Below, piece by piece: positions 46,955 to 60,689 of a stretch of 64,000 nucleotides of DNA (position 1 is the first letter of the stretch; each line of letters starts with the position of its first letter). Location: the NCBI RefSeq assembly GCF_042453785.1, contig NC_091674.1:19193001-19257000 (forward strand), read 5' to 3'. Under the pieces are notes generated by a model. It made no database searches. It was not told the DNA's origin and saw only the letters and a list, made by a program, of their open reading frames with translations. The position numbers and the translations under genes are program-made. This DNA comes from Malus domestica. Its lineage: Eukaryota; Streptophyta; Magnoliopsida; Rosales; Rosaceae.

Positions 46955-47110
46955 AAAAGCTCCATTTACAAAAGCTCTAGCTTCAAAAGCTTCATATACA
47001 GAGCTCTAGCTTCAAAAGCTTCATTTATAGAGCTCCAGCTTCAAAAGCTTCATTTACAGAGCTCTAGCTTCAAAAGCTTCACTTGCAAAGCTTCACCTAC
47101 AAAGCTTCAG
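46955..47110 (+). repeat. ~30-bp tandem repeat, about 5 units
   Basis: Units of GAGCTCTAGCTTCAAAAGCTTCATTTACA, rich in nested AGCT/AAGCTT palindromes. Confidence 0.88.
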
Positions 47111-47142
47111 TGCAGGGTATACAAATATCGCCTCTGAACAAA

Positions 47143-47600
47143 CGCCACTTTGGCCCATACATGGATTCAATTTGAAGTCTCCAGCTAACAAACTCTATTG
47201 ATCGAAGACTTGAGGGACTACATTATGTACCATATATCGGGCCTCAACTAGGCCTCATAAAAAAATACTTGGGGGACTTAGCCCATTATTTATGTACTGA
47301 GGAGTGAGCCCTTATGCTATAAAAGGGACTCCCTCACTTTCATTAGAGAGCACTCATGAAAAATACTTGGGGGACTTACCCCATCACTTATGTATTGAGG
47401 AGCGACCCCTTATTTTCTAAAAGGGACTTCCTCACCATCATTAGAGAGCATCAACTCTAGCCCATCATTCATGTATTGAGGAGCGAACCCTTATTCTATA
47501 AAAGGGACTCCCTTACCATCATTAGAGAGCATCAACTCTAGCCCATCATTCATTTATTGAGGAGCGAACCCTTATTCTATAAAAGGAACTCCCTCACCTT
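47143..47600 (+). repeat. Reiterated 3'-end/LTR-promoter-like segment, ~4 units
   Basis: 47143-47230 repeats the segment found just before the 3' LTR (GGCCCATACATGGATT ... GAAGACTTGAGGGACTAC). It is followed by a diverged LTR start (TACCATATATCGGGCCTC, CTTGGGGGACTTA). TATA-box-like CTATAAAAGGGACTCCCTCA recurs near 47325, 47415 (degenerate), 47500 and 47580. A partial older LTR whose promoter core was tandemly amplified fits best. Confidence 0.75.
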
Positions 47601-47810
47601 CAACGCCACAAGCCGAGCCAATCAAGGCAACATAAGCCACGAGCTGAGCAGCCTCGCAGCATGTGCTACTTCTAGTTGAGCATCATTTCAGATTGAGCAC
47701 CGCCTCATATCAAACATCAGTTCAAGACAACAGTTACTTCGGCCCACACATGGACTGAATTTCAAGTCTCCAGCCAAAAGACTCTCTTGACTGAAGACTT
47801 GGGAGACTAC

Positions 47811-48170
47811 TGTTTATACCATATTTAGGGCCTCGTATTTAGATCTCGTACAAATACTCGGGGGACTTAAATGTAATTATGTGATAAAGGAAGGGGAAAA
47901 TATGTAATAAGTGAGGAGCTCTTATTCTATAAAATGACTCCTCACCCTCACAATTGGGGGATACCAATTCCTAGGCCCTTTCACCCCTCTCACATCCCCT
48001 CTCATATTCAGAGGTTCTCTCCCTCACCTCTCAGATAAATACAATAATCAGTGTGGACGTAGCCCAAACCTTGGGATGAACCACGATACATCTTGTGTTA
48101 TTTACATTTCTTGCAGATTCACGGTCTGATTTACGTTGTTCCAAGATCCCTCCGGTTTTGTGCATCAACA
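47811..48170 (+). repeat. 3' LTR of the gene-capturing element
   Basis: 360 bases, same length as the 5' LTR, about 15 substitutions, mostly transitions. Ends GTGCATCAACA before the AACGA duplication. Confidence 0.92.
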
Positions 48171-48400
48171 AACGAGAAGAAATCAAAATGTGTTAAGTTA
48201 TTCAATAATACCTTTTCATTAATGCTTTCCTAAGTGAGAAGATGTGAGACTTAACAAGGGGGATCCAACAACCAAGGTGACACACTCCGATCCGGAATGT
48301 CCACTTGGACTCCGAATTGAGTTGTGTTAGCCAACACCAGAAAGATGATGAAGCCATAAAATTTGGTGATTTATGTTGCAGAGAAGAAGAGAGATACACA

Positions 48401-48403
48401 CAA

Positions 48404-48486
<83 letters not shown>
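48401..48486. repeat. Long (GA)n microsatellite
   Basis: About 40 GA units with few interruptions. It creates spurious Arg-Glu and Ser-Leu open frames on both strands. It sits at the end of tandem duplication copy 2. Confidence 0.95.
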
Positions 48487-48490
<4 letters not shown>

Positions 48491-48937
48491 ATAGAAAAAT
48501 AGTGTGTGAAATCACTCTGATTGGCCGAGAGAGTGGGAAGGAAAGTGATTGGATGGTAAGTATGGTCTACCTTAAAGGAACCGGATTTAAAGGGGATGTG
48601 TCCACAATTGGACAATTCTAGAAGTAAAAAAAATTTACCTCACCTTTTCTAAAATAGTGTCTACCGCCACCAGGTAACACACACACTTGTACATTTTTAC
48701 CAGTTGTTAACAAACTTTAAATGAGCATCGTTTCTTCATTACAAATATGATTCGGGTCTAATTTACGCTCGCGCGTACATAATATCAAGTACTAATGAAT
48801 TACGATAATAGGAAAAACAAACTAAATGCGAAGCATCAAACATCCACATCTGATTCTACTTTTGTCAAAAGGGCATATTCATCATTTTACAAACTCGCAA
48901 AGGAAATTACATGGAAAATTAGAGACAGGTTGTCACA
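48487..48937 (-). repeat. Degenerate LTR start of a - strand gypsy (Tekay-like) element
   Basis: On the - strand the sequence after the pol remnant reads GGGGTAGTT then TGTGACAACCTGTCTC, matching in position and sequence the LTR start TGTCACAGCCCGTCCCG of the solo LTRs at 23614 and 33387. Further matches are weak. Confidence 0.5.
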
Positions 48938-48984
48938 AACTACCCCATTAAGAAAATTTCCTCCCCGAAATTTCTACATTACTG

Positions 48985-49745
48985 AGGATTATAATCAAAG
49001 AACAAACATGGATAAAGAGCTCCCATGAGCTCCTTCATCTCCTAGGTAGCTTCCTCAACTGAGTGGTTTCTCCATAAGACTTTCACCAGTCGAACGATTT
49101 TGTTTTTGAGAACTTTTTCTTTCCAATCAAGAATCGTCATTAGAACCTCATCATAAGTCAAGTTTGGGTTAATCTCCAACAGCTGGGGATGAATTACATG
49201 TGATAGATGAGAGACGTATCTCTATAGCATGGACACGTGTTGGTACCTAAGTTGATTATATGGTGGCAAGTCGAGTCGGTGCGTAATTCTAATATAATCT
49301 GATAGACAAGGACATAGTTATACTTTTACCATTATTCGCAACCTCTCGCTACAACAGTAGCTTCCGAATTACTAAATCACCAACAGTAAAGATTCTCTCG
49401 ATAGCGTGTTTCTCGGGGTTGAAGAATTTATAGTCTTGGCTAAACTTCAATGCAAGAGTGGTTCTCATGTACAGTATGCCCGTCTTAGAAATGATATGAA
49501 GTGTTGTAAAGTAGACACGTACCCAAGGTTAACCAGAATGCCTTCCAGTACAGGGAAGCGAGTATGGAATCAAAGTCAGAGTAGATGCTGACCAAAAGGT
49601 CAGAAAGTCTGATAAATTTAGGAATGAAAATTTTTACCAAGTGGCCTAAAATGTAGTCCTTCTAAACCAGAAAAGTGAGCTGGCTTGTCAAGTCGGTTGA
49701 CCATCACCGAAATATCACCATAGTTTCAAATACATGAAGTGATTA
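48985..49745 (-). pseudogene. Gypsy (Tekay/Del-like chromovirus) integrase and chromodomain remnant
   Basis: Reading down the - strand from 49745: an integrase piece resembling VDRLTKxAHF (NRLDKPAHF), then ALGT-like WLTLGTCLLYNTSYHF, RLDLPPYNQLRYQHVSMLR, LLEINPNLTYDE, ILDWKEKVLKNK and LVKVLWRNHSVEEAT. The last three are the chromodomain end of chromoviruses. A stop replaces the Trp of EEATWE, and frames shift repeatedly. Orientation - strand. Confidence 0.78.
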
Positions 49746-50299
49746 TAATCATTCAAACGTTTCGTTCTTTCTGCTTTAGCTTGTGATAAATGAGGTATTT
49801 TCTTGAGAAATACGCCTATTTTTATAACATACTAATCATTTCTCGTAAAACAGTATAGTTTCCAGAAAATCATACTACGTATAGGTATGAAATCAAATGT
49901 AAATCGTCAATAATTCAGGAAACACAATAAATCACAATATCTCAATCGTGGCATATGAAAATCAAGTACTCATCAATATATGCTAACACACGAGTCCATG
50001 CAGAAAAATTATGATATAAATAGGACTGGATGTAATGAAAATATATGCTCTAGTACTATAACCACATGAAGACTAGCGCTAAGCAGATCACATAAGAGTC
50101 ATAGTTGCCTATTGCAACCTAAGACAGGACTGGCTTGGGGTGAGTACTACATCGGTGCAAGCATGCATGATGAGCAACTAATGTGTATATGAACATGTCA
50201 TGACAATTTATAAATCTCAACAATACAATAGCACTTTTAAGATGAAATAAAAACATGGCATGATATGTATGATATTAAATCCAAATGCATTTGGGGAAA
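49746..50299. other. Unassigned, probably retroelement-derived
   Basis: AT-rich, no coding motif. Likely continuation of gypsy remnants. Confidence 0.35.
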
Positions 50300-51085
50300 C
50301 CATAAATATATATATAATATAATTAAAAACAAATGCTCACTCACACTTTATGTTTTTCGCTCTCCAGGACTTAGTTAGCTATATCTTTTGTGGTGAACGA
50401 GAGATCTTTGGCGATTCTAACATCCACCCAAATAAATGTAGGAGTTTGTTTCCTGTTGTGTAATAATTATCTTACCTAGGTTGGACTGTTCTACTTATGT
50501 CTCAGTGTCATCTATGCTTTGACTACTTGTGTAATATGGTTCTTCCCACAAATGTGCACTCTCTTTATTAGCTTTAATAAATTCTAATTTCGGTTTAAAT
50601 TTGTTTATACCATATTTAGGGCCTCGTATTTAGACATCGTATAAATACTCAGGAGACTTAAATGTAATTATGTGATAAAGGAATGGGCAAATATGTAATA
50701 AGTGAGGAGTCCTTATTCTATAAAAGGACCCCTCACCCTCACAATTAGGGGAGGCCATTTTCTGATGCCATTCCTAAGCCTCTCACCCCCTCTCAAAGCT
50801 CTCACATTATAGAGCTCCTCCTCTCTCTCTCCCTTAGATAAATACATATTCAGTGTAGACGTAGCTGAAACCTTGGGGTGAACCACGATACATCTTGTAT
50901 CATTTATATTACTTGCAGATTCACGGTCGGATTTACGTTGTTCCAAGACCTCCGGTTTTGTGCATCAACAAAATTTATTCTATTTTTTACACGTCACTTA
51001 CACTTTTGGTCACGTCACTTACACTTTTGGTTACGTCACCTTTGAGTATCTGCCAGCATGCCTCGACTCAAATCTATGTGTGTCA
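50300..51085 (+). mobile_element. Degenerate gypsy long-LTR end, split by a solo LTR
   Basis: Left part (GCTCACTCACACTTTATG, CTCTCCAGGACTTAG, AATGTAGGAG) and right part (TTACGTCACC, CTGCCAGCATGCC, ending TGTGTGTCA) correspond in order to the last ~700 bases of the solo LTRs at 23614-25920 and 33387-35560, though much diverged. CACGTCACTTACACTTTTGGT is tandemly doubled near 50990. Confidence 0.55.
50597..50975 (+). mobile_element. Solo LTR of the gene-capturing element's family, AAATT target duplications
   Basis: LTR 50602-50970 (TGTTTATACC ... GTGCATCAACA) with AAATT on both sides (50597-50601, 50971-50975). More diverged from the two LTRs at 44.1 and 47.8 kb than those are from each other, including an extra CTCTCAAAGCTCTC stretch. 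Confidence 0.9.
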
Positions 51086-51811
51086 AAGGGCATGAAATTC
51101 TCCTTATGTACAAAGTTTATACTCCAACTCTATTTACAGATCATGTGACTATAAATTAAGACTTTTTATTTTTTTATTATTTTTTTATCCATTACTTTGA
51201 CATCTTTATCAAAGAAAAAATAAAAATCATTTGTTCTATTCTCGTATATTGTCGTGTGTGTGGCGAGTGTATTTCACTTTAAAGAATATAAGTATTATAT
51301 TCAATAGTAACTTTTCTGACCCTTTTATACCTATGGAGTAACAATTACATTGTAAATATTACACATAGTAACATATTAATCTTTGTTAATAAAGCAATCA
51401 TACATGTTTACAATCACTTAAGGAAATCTTCGCATTTGAAATAAAGATGGATGAGCAACGCAAGAGTCTAAGACTGATCAAATTCGAGAGAAAATATGAA
51501 ACCAATATGACCGTGACTTACGATTTTGGAAAAATTATAAAAACAAAAGAAATGACTAAGTTTTTTTTTAAATTATAATATTCGTACTAAACAATAGAAA
51601 TGACTACTTAGAATAAAGCTCAAGACTTCACTACAACGACTTTTTAAAAAAAACAAAAACGATAAGATCAAAAATTTTGAAACTCAAAGTTATTGTTTTT
51701 CCATTTATTTAAAGTTTTATAACAATCACACTCAAAAACTTACCAATAATAAGGCTACGTAAAGCATGTATGGTAAAATGACATAAGTGTCATTTCCTTG
51801 GTTTAATATAT

Positions 51812-51961
51812 AAGGGTGTGCTATCCACACATCCCATTTTATTTTTCCCACACTCTTTAATAATTTATGTCCGTTGATCTTCTTCAATTCATCCGATCTG
51901 ACGGCCGAAAATTAAAAAGATGTGTGAGAAGTAAAATTAGATGTGGATATTACATCCCTAA
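51812..51961. mobile_element. Small foldback MITE (TATCCACA family)
   Basis: Left AAGGGTGTGCTATCCACACA and, inverted, right TAGGGATGTAATATCCACAT form terminal repeats of about 40 bases. The short centre has GTCCGTTGATC. Lies in the E2 promoter side. Confidence 0.7.
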
Positions 51962-52097
51962 TATATAAACTGATTTTGAGTGGTGGTTTAAAGACCTACC
52001 CACCTTGTAATAAAAACTCATAAGACCTAAAATCCAAAAACACATAAAATCAGAATCAATAAAAAGCAGGGGGGTCTCTGAAGGTCAAGGTAGCCCC

Positions 52098-52130
52098 CCC
52101 TCTCTCTCTCTCTCTCCTCTCTCTCTCTAT
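52098..52130. repeat. (CT)n microsatellite in E2 5' UTR
   Basis: CT/TC run about 100 bases before the start codon, typical of plant leaders. Confidence 0.85.
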
Positions 52131-52228
52131 TTGCATAAATTAAATTTGGGGTTTTTTGATCCGAGCTGCTTTGATCATCTAGGGTTTGTTTGCTTGCTTG
52201 TTTGTTTGAATTTTTGTTTGTGAAGGTG

Positions 52229-55522
<3,294 letters not shown>

Positions 55523-55994
55523 TCCGAGCGCTGCTAGGACCGTGTGACTGAGGGCTGCTTTCCCTGTGGCATTATGATCATCTGATCAGATGTATGAATG
55601 AATGTGTGATCGATGTGTTCTTCACATAAGCGGACCAAAAGGGAGAGTTTTCTGCCCTCGGAACACTATTGCTTTTGAATTGTTAATTTGTTATGCAAAA
55701 TTGTTTATGAGACTTCGAAACCAATATCTCTCGTGTCGCCCAAAGAGCTGTTCAAATTGAACCATTTTTAGCTACTCCTTGAAACTAGTCGTATTGCTGT
55801 TTGCAAAGTACATTTTGACGCATGCAGAATTAACTCCTTGGAAGCACAACAAAAGTTTTATCATTGTGTGAAATTGTTTTTGTACCCCCAGGCCATGAGG
55901 AAGACTGGAGCTGAACGGACGTCACATGACGACGCCGGGTCCGGCTGAACCACCCAGATCAGCTTCTTTCATCAAGCAACACAGCCTAGCCTAA
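55523..55994 (+). other. E2 3' UTR and flank
   Basis: Probable transcript end. No additional gene. Confidence 0.45.
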
Positions 55995-56283
55995 CACGAT
56001 GCGATTTGAAACCTCCAAAAAGAAGAAAACTCCTTTATCAGTATCGAACATGGATGTTTACTGTGTAGGACTGGTTCATTTTCTAGTGGGCTTCAAATGG
56101 GTTGGCCCAAATAACTATTTCAAACAAGTGTGGCTCTTCCAAGTACCGGGTATTCAAGCCTGTTCAAGACTGAAATGTCCCTTCACTTATTTTATGACAT
56201 ATGAAGTGCCCGCTCGAATATCTGACACTTTGAAAAAAAAATTCCTTCTTAAGGGATTCGGTGGGGTTTTTGTCTAAATGACT

Positions 56284-56700
56284 TGGGGGGGGTGTGTTCA
56301 ATTGGGATTGTGAGGGATTTTAATTCTTTTAATGAATTTAGGGGGTATTTAATCACAATTTTAAGTGATTCTTTGAAATTCAAAGTGTATTCAATCATGA
56401 TTTTAAGATAGCGTATTAAAATCCTTAGAAATCCGGGTGTATTCAATTGGAATTTTAAAAAAGTTTATAACATTTCAGGTATATTCAATTAGAAATTGAT
56501 TTTAAAGAATTTGAAAATGTTGAGAAATTAGAGGGAATTAGAGAGATTTCGTAGTGTATTTTAAGCATCCACAAATCTCACTTCTTCCCATGAGATTTTG
56601 AGGGAATTGAATCAAAATTTTACATGAAATTTCTACAAATCAATTAAACTCTGTAAAATCCTTTAAAATATCTCATATTCCCAAATTGAATACACCCTCC
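56284..56700. mobile_element. MITE, GGGTGTGTTCAATTG family (copy in A)
   Basis: Ends GGTGTGTTCAATTGGGATT and, inverted, GGGTGTATTCAATTTGGGAA; GTATTCAATT recurs internally. Second copy at 62155-62554. Confidence 0.7.
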
Positions 56701-56913
56701 TCAAAGGGTGAGTTGATTTTTAATAAAAGGAGACCTAGATACCCCAACAGTCAAATTTATTTTTTGGGATTAATATGGATGTTATGAGCAATTTTTGTTT
56801 TTTTTATTACCAAAAAAATTAACCTCTTTGTTTTTTGTTGGGTAAGTGAAAAGTTTACTAGTTAGTACCTAATGCGAGCACAGTTATAATCGTTAGATCA
56901 ACAAGTTTATCAT

Positions 56914-57083
56914 GGAGAGATTTTTCAGTGTGATCGGCGTACAGGATGGTACACCACGTGTTTTTATGTAAGTGGTGAAAATTTTTATTTTTTAAGTTAT
57001 TAATTTTTTAACACACATATCCCATAATTTATATAGTAACACGTGTATCATTCCGTGTACTGGTCACATTGAAAAATCTCTCC
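56914..57083. mobile_element. MITE, GGTACACCACGTG family, copy 4 (best preserved ends)
   Basis: Left GGAGAGATTTTTCAGTGTGA and, inverted, right GGAGAGATTTTTCAATGTGA, then GTACACCACGTG at the inner part of the left repeat. Shows that the terminal repeats are about 50 bases. Confidence 0.8.
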
Positions 57084-57849
57084 ACCATGAGTTACGACTT
57101 ACAGCGATCAACTGAGCTGTGTTCCTATAAAAGTACGAACTCGTAATGAAGATGCACCTTAACCTGAAATTGGTAATGCATGCATGCTTTTCATTGAGTT
57201 TGAAGGGTTTTTCTAAGTATAATTTTTTCGATGTCTTATGTGTAAAAATAAATAATTTTCTTATATGAAGTTATGGCACTTTTTTTTACGTCGCCCCGGA
57301 CCTCAAAAATCTCTGGACCGGCCCTACTCGTAATGAAGATGCACCTTAACCTGAAATTGGTAAAGCATGCATGCTTTTCATTGTATTTTTTTTTTAAAAC
57401 GCTTTTCATTGTAATTGGATGGTATGGCTTTTACATTGTATTTTTTTTTAAAACGCTTTTCATTGTAATTGGATGGTATGATTGGGTGGGCAGGCCACTT
57501 CAATTTTTGTGGCCTTTACAACTTCAAGCAACTATTTGAGTTTAGAGGTCCCCTCTATTTCGTTGATCCTGCAAAATCTTATGAACAGTGACACTAGCTG
57601 TTCATGTGCCACTGCCAGCCAACCAAAACCCTAGTGAGACAGTGCAAAGTAACTAGGACAGTGACTTGCAGATGCACCGCCAATAACGACGAAATCTAAA
57701 ATTTTAACATTTGATGATCCTAATATAAAACAAATTGATGATGATTTTCACTTGTAATATTGTTCTTTTCTACATGTCAATTAATCGAAAATAAAAAACC
57801 ATATCAATTGATGATGCTAAATAAATAAATATATACAGCCCTTTAATAA

Positions 57850-58040
57850 GGAAAGGGATTCCTATTTTTTTTTTTTAAATGAGGACAATCTCTTGACCGT
57901 TAGATTTGGCTTTAATAAAATTATATTGTTGAGATTAAATTACAGGCCACAAAATCTCAACCACATAATTTCATTAAAGCCAAATCTAACGGTCAAGAGA
58001 GTGTCCTCATTAAAAAAATGAGGATTTCTTCCCTTAAAGG
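57850..58040. mobile_element. Foldback MITE, GGAAAGGGATTCC family (copy in A)
   Basis: Arms CTCTTGACCGTTAGATTTGG and CCAAATCTAACGGTCAAGAG are perfect inverse copies, within a longer palindrome. Second copy at 63453-63648. Confidence 0.8.
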
Positions 58041-58447
58041 CTTCCTATATATATGTAAACTAACCTAACACATGATCCAAACAATATCAAAAACCCATAA
58101 CAGCTAACAATAACTATAACCTAGAATGAATTTAACATCCTATATGATTAATTAAGATTAAAATAGAAAAACTTACTTAAATTTAGAAATTGGGGGATTA
58201 AGTGGTGGGAAGAGAAGTGAACTAGGTGGTGGTCGTGGTGGCAGGGGGATTCGTTGGATGGGGATAGCCAATTAGGGAATTGGGAAAGTGAATGAAATGG
58301 GAATGGGAAAAGTGAAGTCGGAGGTCTGGGGTTGAGGAAATAGTTGTTCGAACCTCTCTTTCTTTTTTTTGAATAAAAAAGGGTGAGGCTCTCACATTGC
58401 TTAATAAGATGGGTGAGTTTTATTTTTTTATTTTTAAATAACTTGAC

Positions 58448-58654
58448 TCAAAACGTCTTTTTGGCCGAGTAATTAAAAAGAGCAGTCTTCTTCTCTTGAT
58501 TTGCAGAACCTGTAGTGCAGTCGTCGTTGCTATTCTCCTCCATCACATGCCCAGACATGGGTGGTCCTCGGAAGTCTTCACAACTACTTATCCGGGCTTC
58601 CGGGTGGTTTTGAGACCACTTAGGTCCCTTAATAGATCCCCCGTGACTGTCCAT
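58448..58654 (-). CDS. Hypothetical short ORF, 68 codons
   Basis: Starts MDSHGGSIKGPKWSQNHPEA and continues CEDFRGPPMSGHVMEENSND. Its GC content and codon use are more coding-like than the surroundings, but I recognise no domain. The last third may be intron. It could be a gene fragment carried by a transposon. Confidence 0.2.
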   Translation of the reverse strand: MDSHGGSIKGPKWSQNHPEARISSCEDFRGPPMSGHVMEENSNDDCTTGSANQEKKTALFNYSAKKTF

Positions 58655-59610
58655 AGTATTCCATTATAACATAATGCAATATTATTTGTGAATTTATCTC
58701 TACGTGACATTGCATTATAAACTGAAACGTCATGTGATGGAAAATTCATTCCATAACTACAGTGGTAAGATTAGAAAATTACCCAATAACTAGAGTGGTA
58801 AGATTAAAAAATTATCCAGATTTCAAATCTAGTTAACTGATGCATCAACCCTTTTTAGCGGCGAGTATGAAATCAAGTGGGTGAATAAAACATCACTCGA
58901 ATTCAAATTGTGTAAATATTTCCTGCTCATAAATTGCAACACGTTGCATATCAGTTTTGCACACAAAATGACAATTCTGCCTTTGGAAAAAATGTCGGCC
59001 TACAATCCCTTCGAGACGTCCTCCAGGACCTACAACCCTACAACTTTGTCTTTTAACTATAGTCGTTTTCCCATATTTAACCAATTTGAACAGAGATTAA
59101 TTTTTTTTGCACTCAAAATATGTGTGACTTGTCATTGTTTGACACATATAATGTTTATGATAAGAAAATAAAAAAAAGTTAAGTTTATAAATATGTGTCA
59201 GTTAAACACAATGACTCTAAAAAAACACCCTCGTTTTAAGCGCAGAAGATTTGAAATATGTGGAGTTAACAATAAAAAATGAAATTGTTATTAGCACTTC
59301 AAAAATCTCATTCTACACTTCAAACTTTCAATATTATAAAAGAAAAATACACTTGTGAGAAGTATAAAATGAGATTTTTGAAGTGTCAATAACACTTCCT
59401 ATAAAAAATCCAAATCTTTTTAGGGAGGGAGTATGATTCTGTCATCTCCTATTACCATCCCCTTTCATCTCATCCTCTCACTCTTTTTTTGTCTTATTTT
59501 ATATGTAAAAACTTCAAAACAAGATGTAAATGTGGCGTAATTGCATCATTTAAATAGAAAGGGATAGAAGGGAAGAGAAATTAGGAGGGGAGAGAAAGAA
59601 TCCTACTCCT

Positions 59611-59794
59611 TTAGAGCAACTCCAGCGAATGCTGGTTGCTCGGGCGACAGGGGAGGAGAAAGGGCCTGAGGGCCGGTGGGAGCAGCTCCAGCGAGGAAGG
59701 GCCCGAGTGAGGGTGGGAGGCCGAGCGAAGGGGGGGTGGGGAGTCGACGGGCCTGTGGCCCGAGTGCTTTGCAATTTTTTATATTTTTTGTGTC

Positions 59795-59826
<32 letters not shown>

Positions 59827-60028
59827 GTTTTTTATTATTTAAACAAACAAAAAAAACTATTATTTTGATTGCTTATTGACAGGGGGAGGGTTCCAAGGGT
59901 GGAGATGTAAATGACAATTACTGTTCATTAATGGTAGTTATTATTCATTTAAGGCAGTTACTGTTTAATATGGTGGATTGAATAGTGGATTGCCAGGGAG
60001 AAGGGCTCCATGGGTGGAATTGCTCTTA
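59611..60028. mobile_element. Tourist-like MITE with TTA target duplication
   Basis: TTA at 59611-59613 and 60026-60028; ends GAGCAACTCCAGCGAATG and, inverted, GAGCAATTCCACCCATGG. The GC-rich interior (59640-59760) and a (GA)n run at 59800-59826 give spurious open frames. Confidence 0.75.
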
Positions 60029-60251
60029 GGGAGACATGCCCTACAAAAGGGCTAGAACCTAGGACCATGAGCCTAGAGAGAGAGGGATGCTTTGTTCTTC
60101 TGTCACTCTCGCTTTCCATCTCCAATTGCTATTTTTGGGCCCTTGTTTTCCTCTTTGTGGCGTTGAAAAGCCAACAAAGTGCTCCCACGGGATGGTTTGA
60201 GAGTGAAGTGCCTAAAAAAAAACATTCATGAAAAAAAGTTATGAGGGTTTT

Positions 60252-60567
60252 AGGTGTTTGGTAAACTAAAAAAAAAGGGCTTATTTTTTAAGCTGCTGTG
60301 AGAATAAGCTGAAATCAAAGGAAAAAACTGAAGCTGCTATTTGCAGCTTTGGAAAACTGGTTTTTTTTCAAAGCACACGGAGCTACAGTGCTTCTTTAAT
60401 GAAAAGACCCACTATCAGACTGCTTTTTTTTTTTTCAAAAGCACTTTTACAAAAAAGTTTACCAAACACTCTGCTGATTTATTTCACAGCCACTTATTCT
60501 CATAGCACAACCGCTTATTCTCACAACAGTTTTTTTTCAAAGCACAACAATACCAAATCAGCCTTAC
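60252..60567. mobile_element. MITE-like foldback element (GGTGTTTGGTAAAC)
   Basis: Left TAGGTGTTTGGTAAACT and, inverted, right AAGGCTGATTTGGTATTG. Internal AGAATAAGCTG and its near-inverse CAGCCACTTATTCTC. Non-coding. Confidence 0.5.
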
Positions 60568-60689
60568 ATTAGGCCTTCTTTAAAATTTAAAAATAAAAAA
60601 ATTGAAAAGGAAAGAGATTTGCTTTAAAAAAAATTATTCGAATTAATGGGTTAAAACTTAAAAGTTAAAACACGGATGTATTTTTCTTT

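Larger units (their letters stand above)
44127..48175 (+). mobile_element. Gene-capturing non-autonomous LTR retrotransposon (TAT-like)
   Basis: Body 44132-48170 is flanked by AACGA (44127-44131, 48171-48175). Both LTRs are 360 bases, TGTTTATACC ... ATCAACA, with about 15 differences by eye (~4%), so the insertion is not very recent. The primer site after the 5' LTR reads TTTGGCACCGTCTGTGGGAA, as in TAT-type gypsy elements. The purine-rich CTTGGGAGACTAC precedes the 3' LTR. There is no gag or pol. The interior instead has sense-orientation fragments of MYB, pectin methylesterase and lipoxygenase genes, a 20-base poly(A), hairpin-unit tandem arrays and a reiterated LTR-promoter-like segment. 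It must have been mobilised by enzymes in trans. Confidence 0.9.
55995..58331. repeat. Large direct repeat, copy A
   Basis: From CACGATGCGATTTGAAACC to GAAGTCGGAGGTCTGGG. Repeated in order and orientation at 61873-63996+, mostly well above 90% identical by eye. It includes three MITE-like elements. Copy A has about 200 extra bases (57180-57380) flanked by a duplicated GAAGATGCACCTTAACC block. Confidence 0.92.

Noticed and set aside
46476..47110. CRISPR-like array
   Set aside because: Direct repeats without unique spacers, within a plant retrotransposon; they are simple tandem repeats.
48202..48621. Open frames of 62-137 codons on both strands
   Set aside because: Driven by the (GA)n microsatellite (Arg-Glu or Ser-Leu repeats).
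59550..59879. Three overlapping Pro/Arg/Gly-rich frames
   Set aside because: GC-rich core and GA-run of a Tourist-like MITE.
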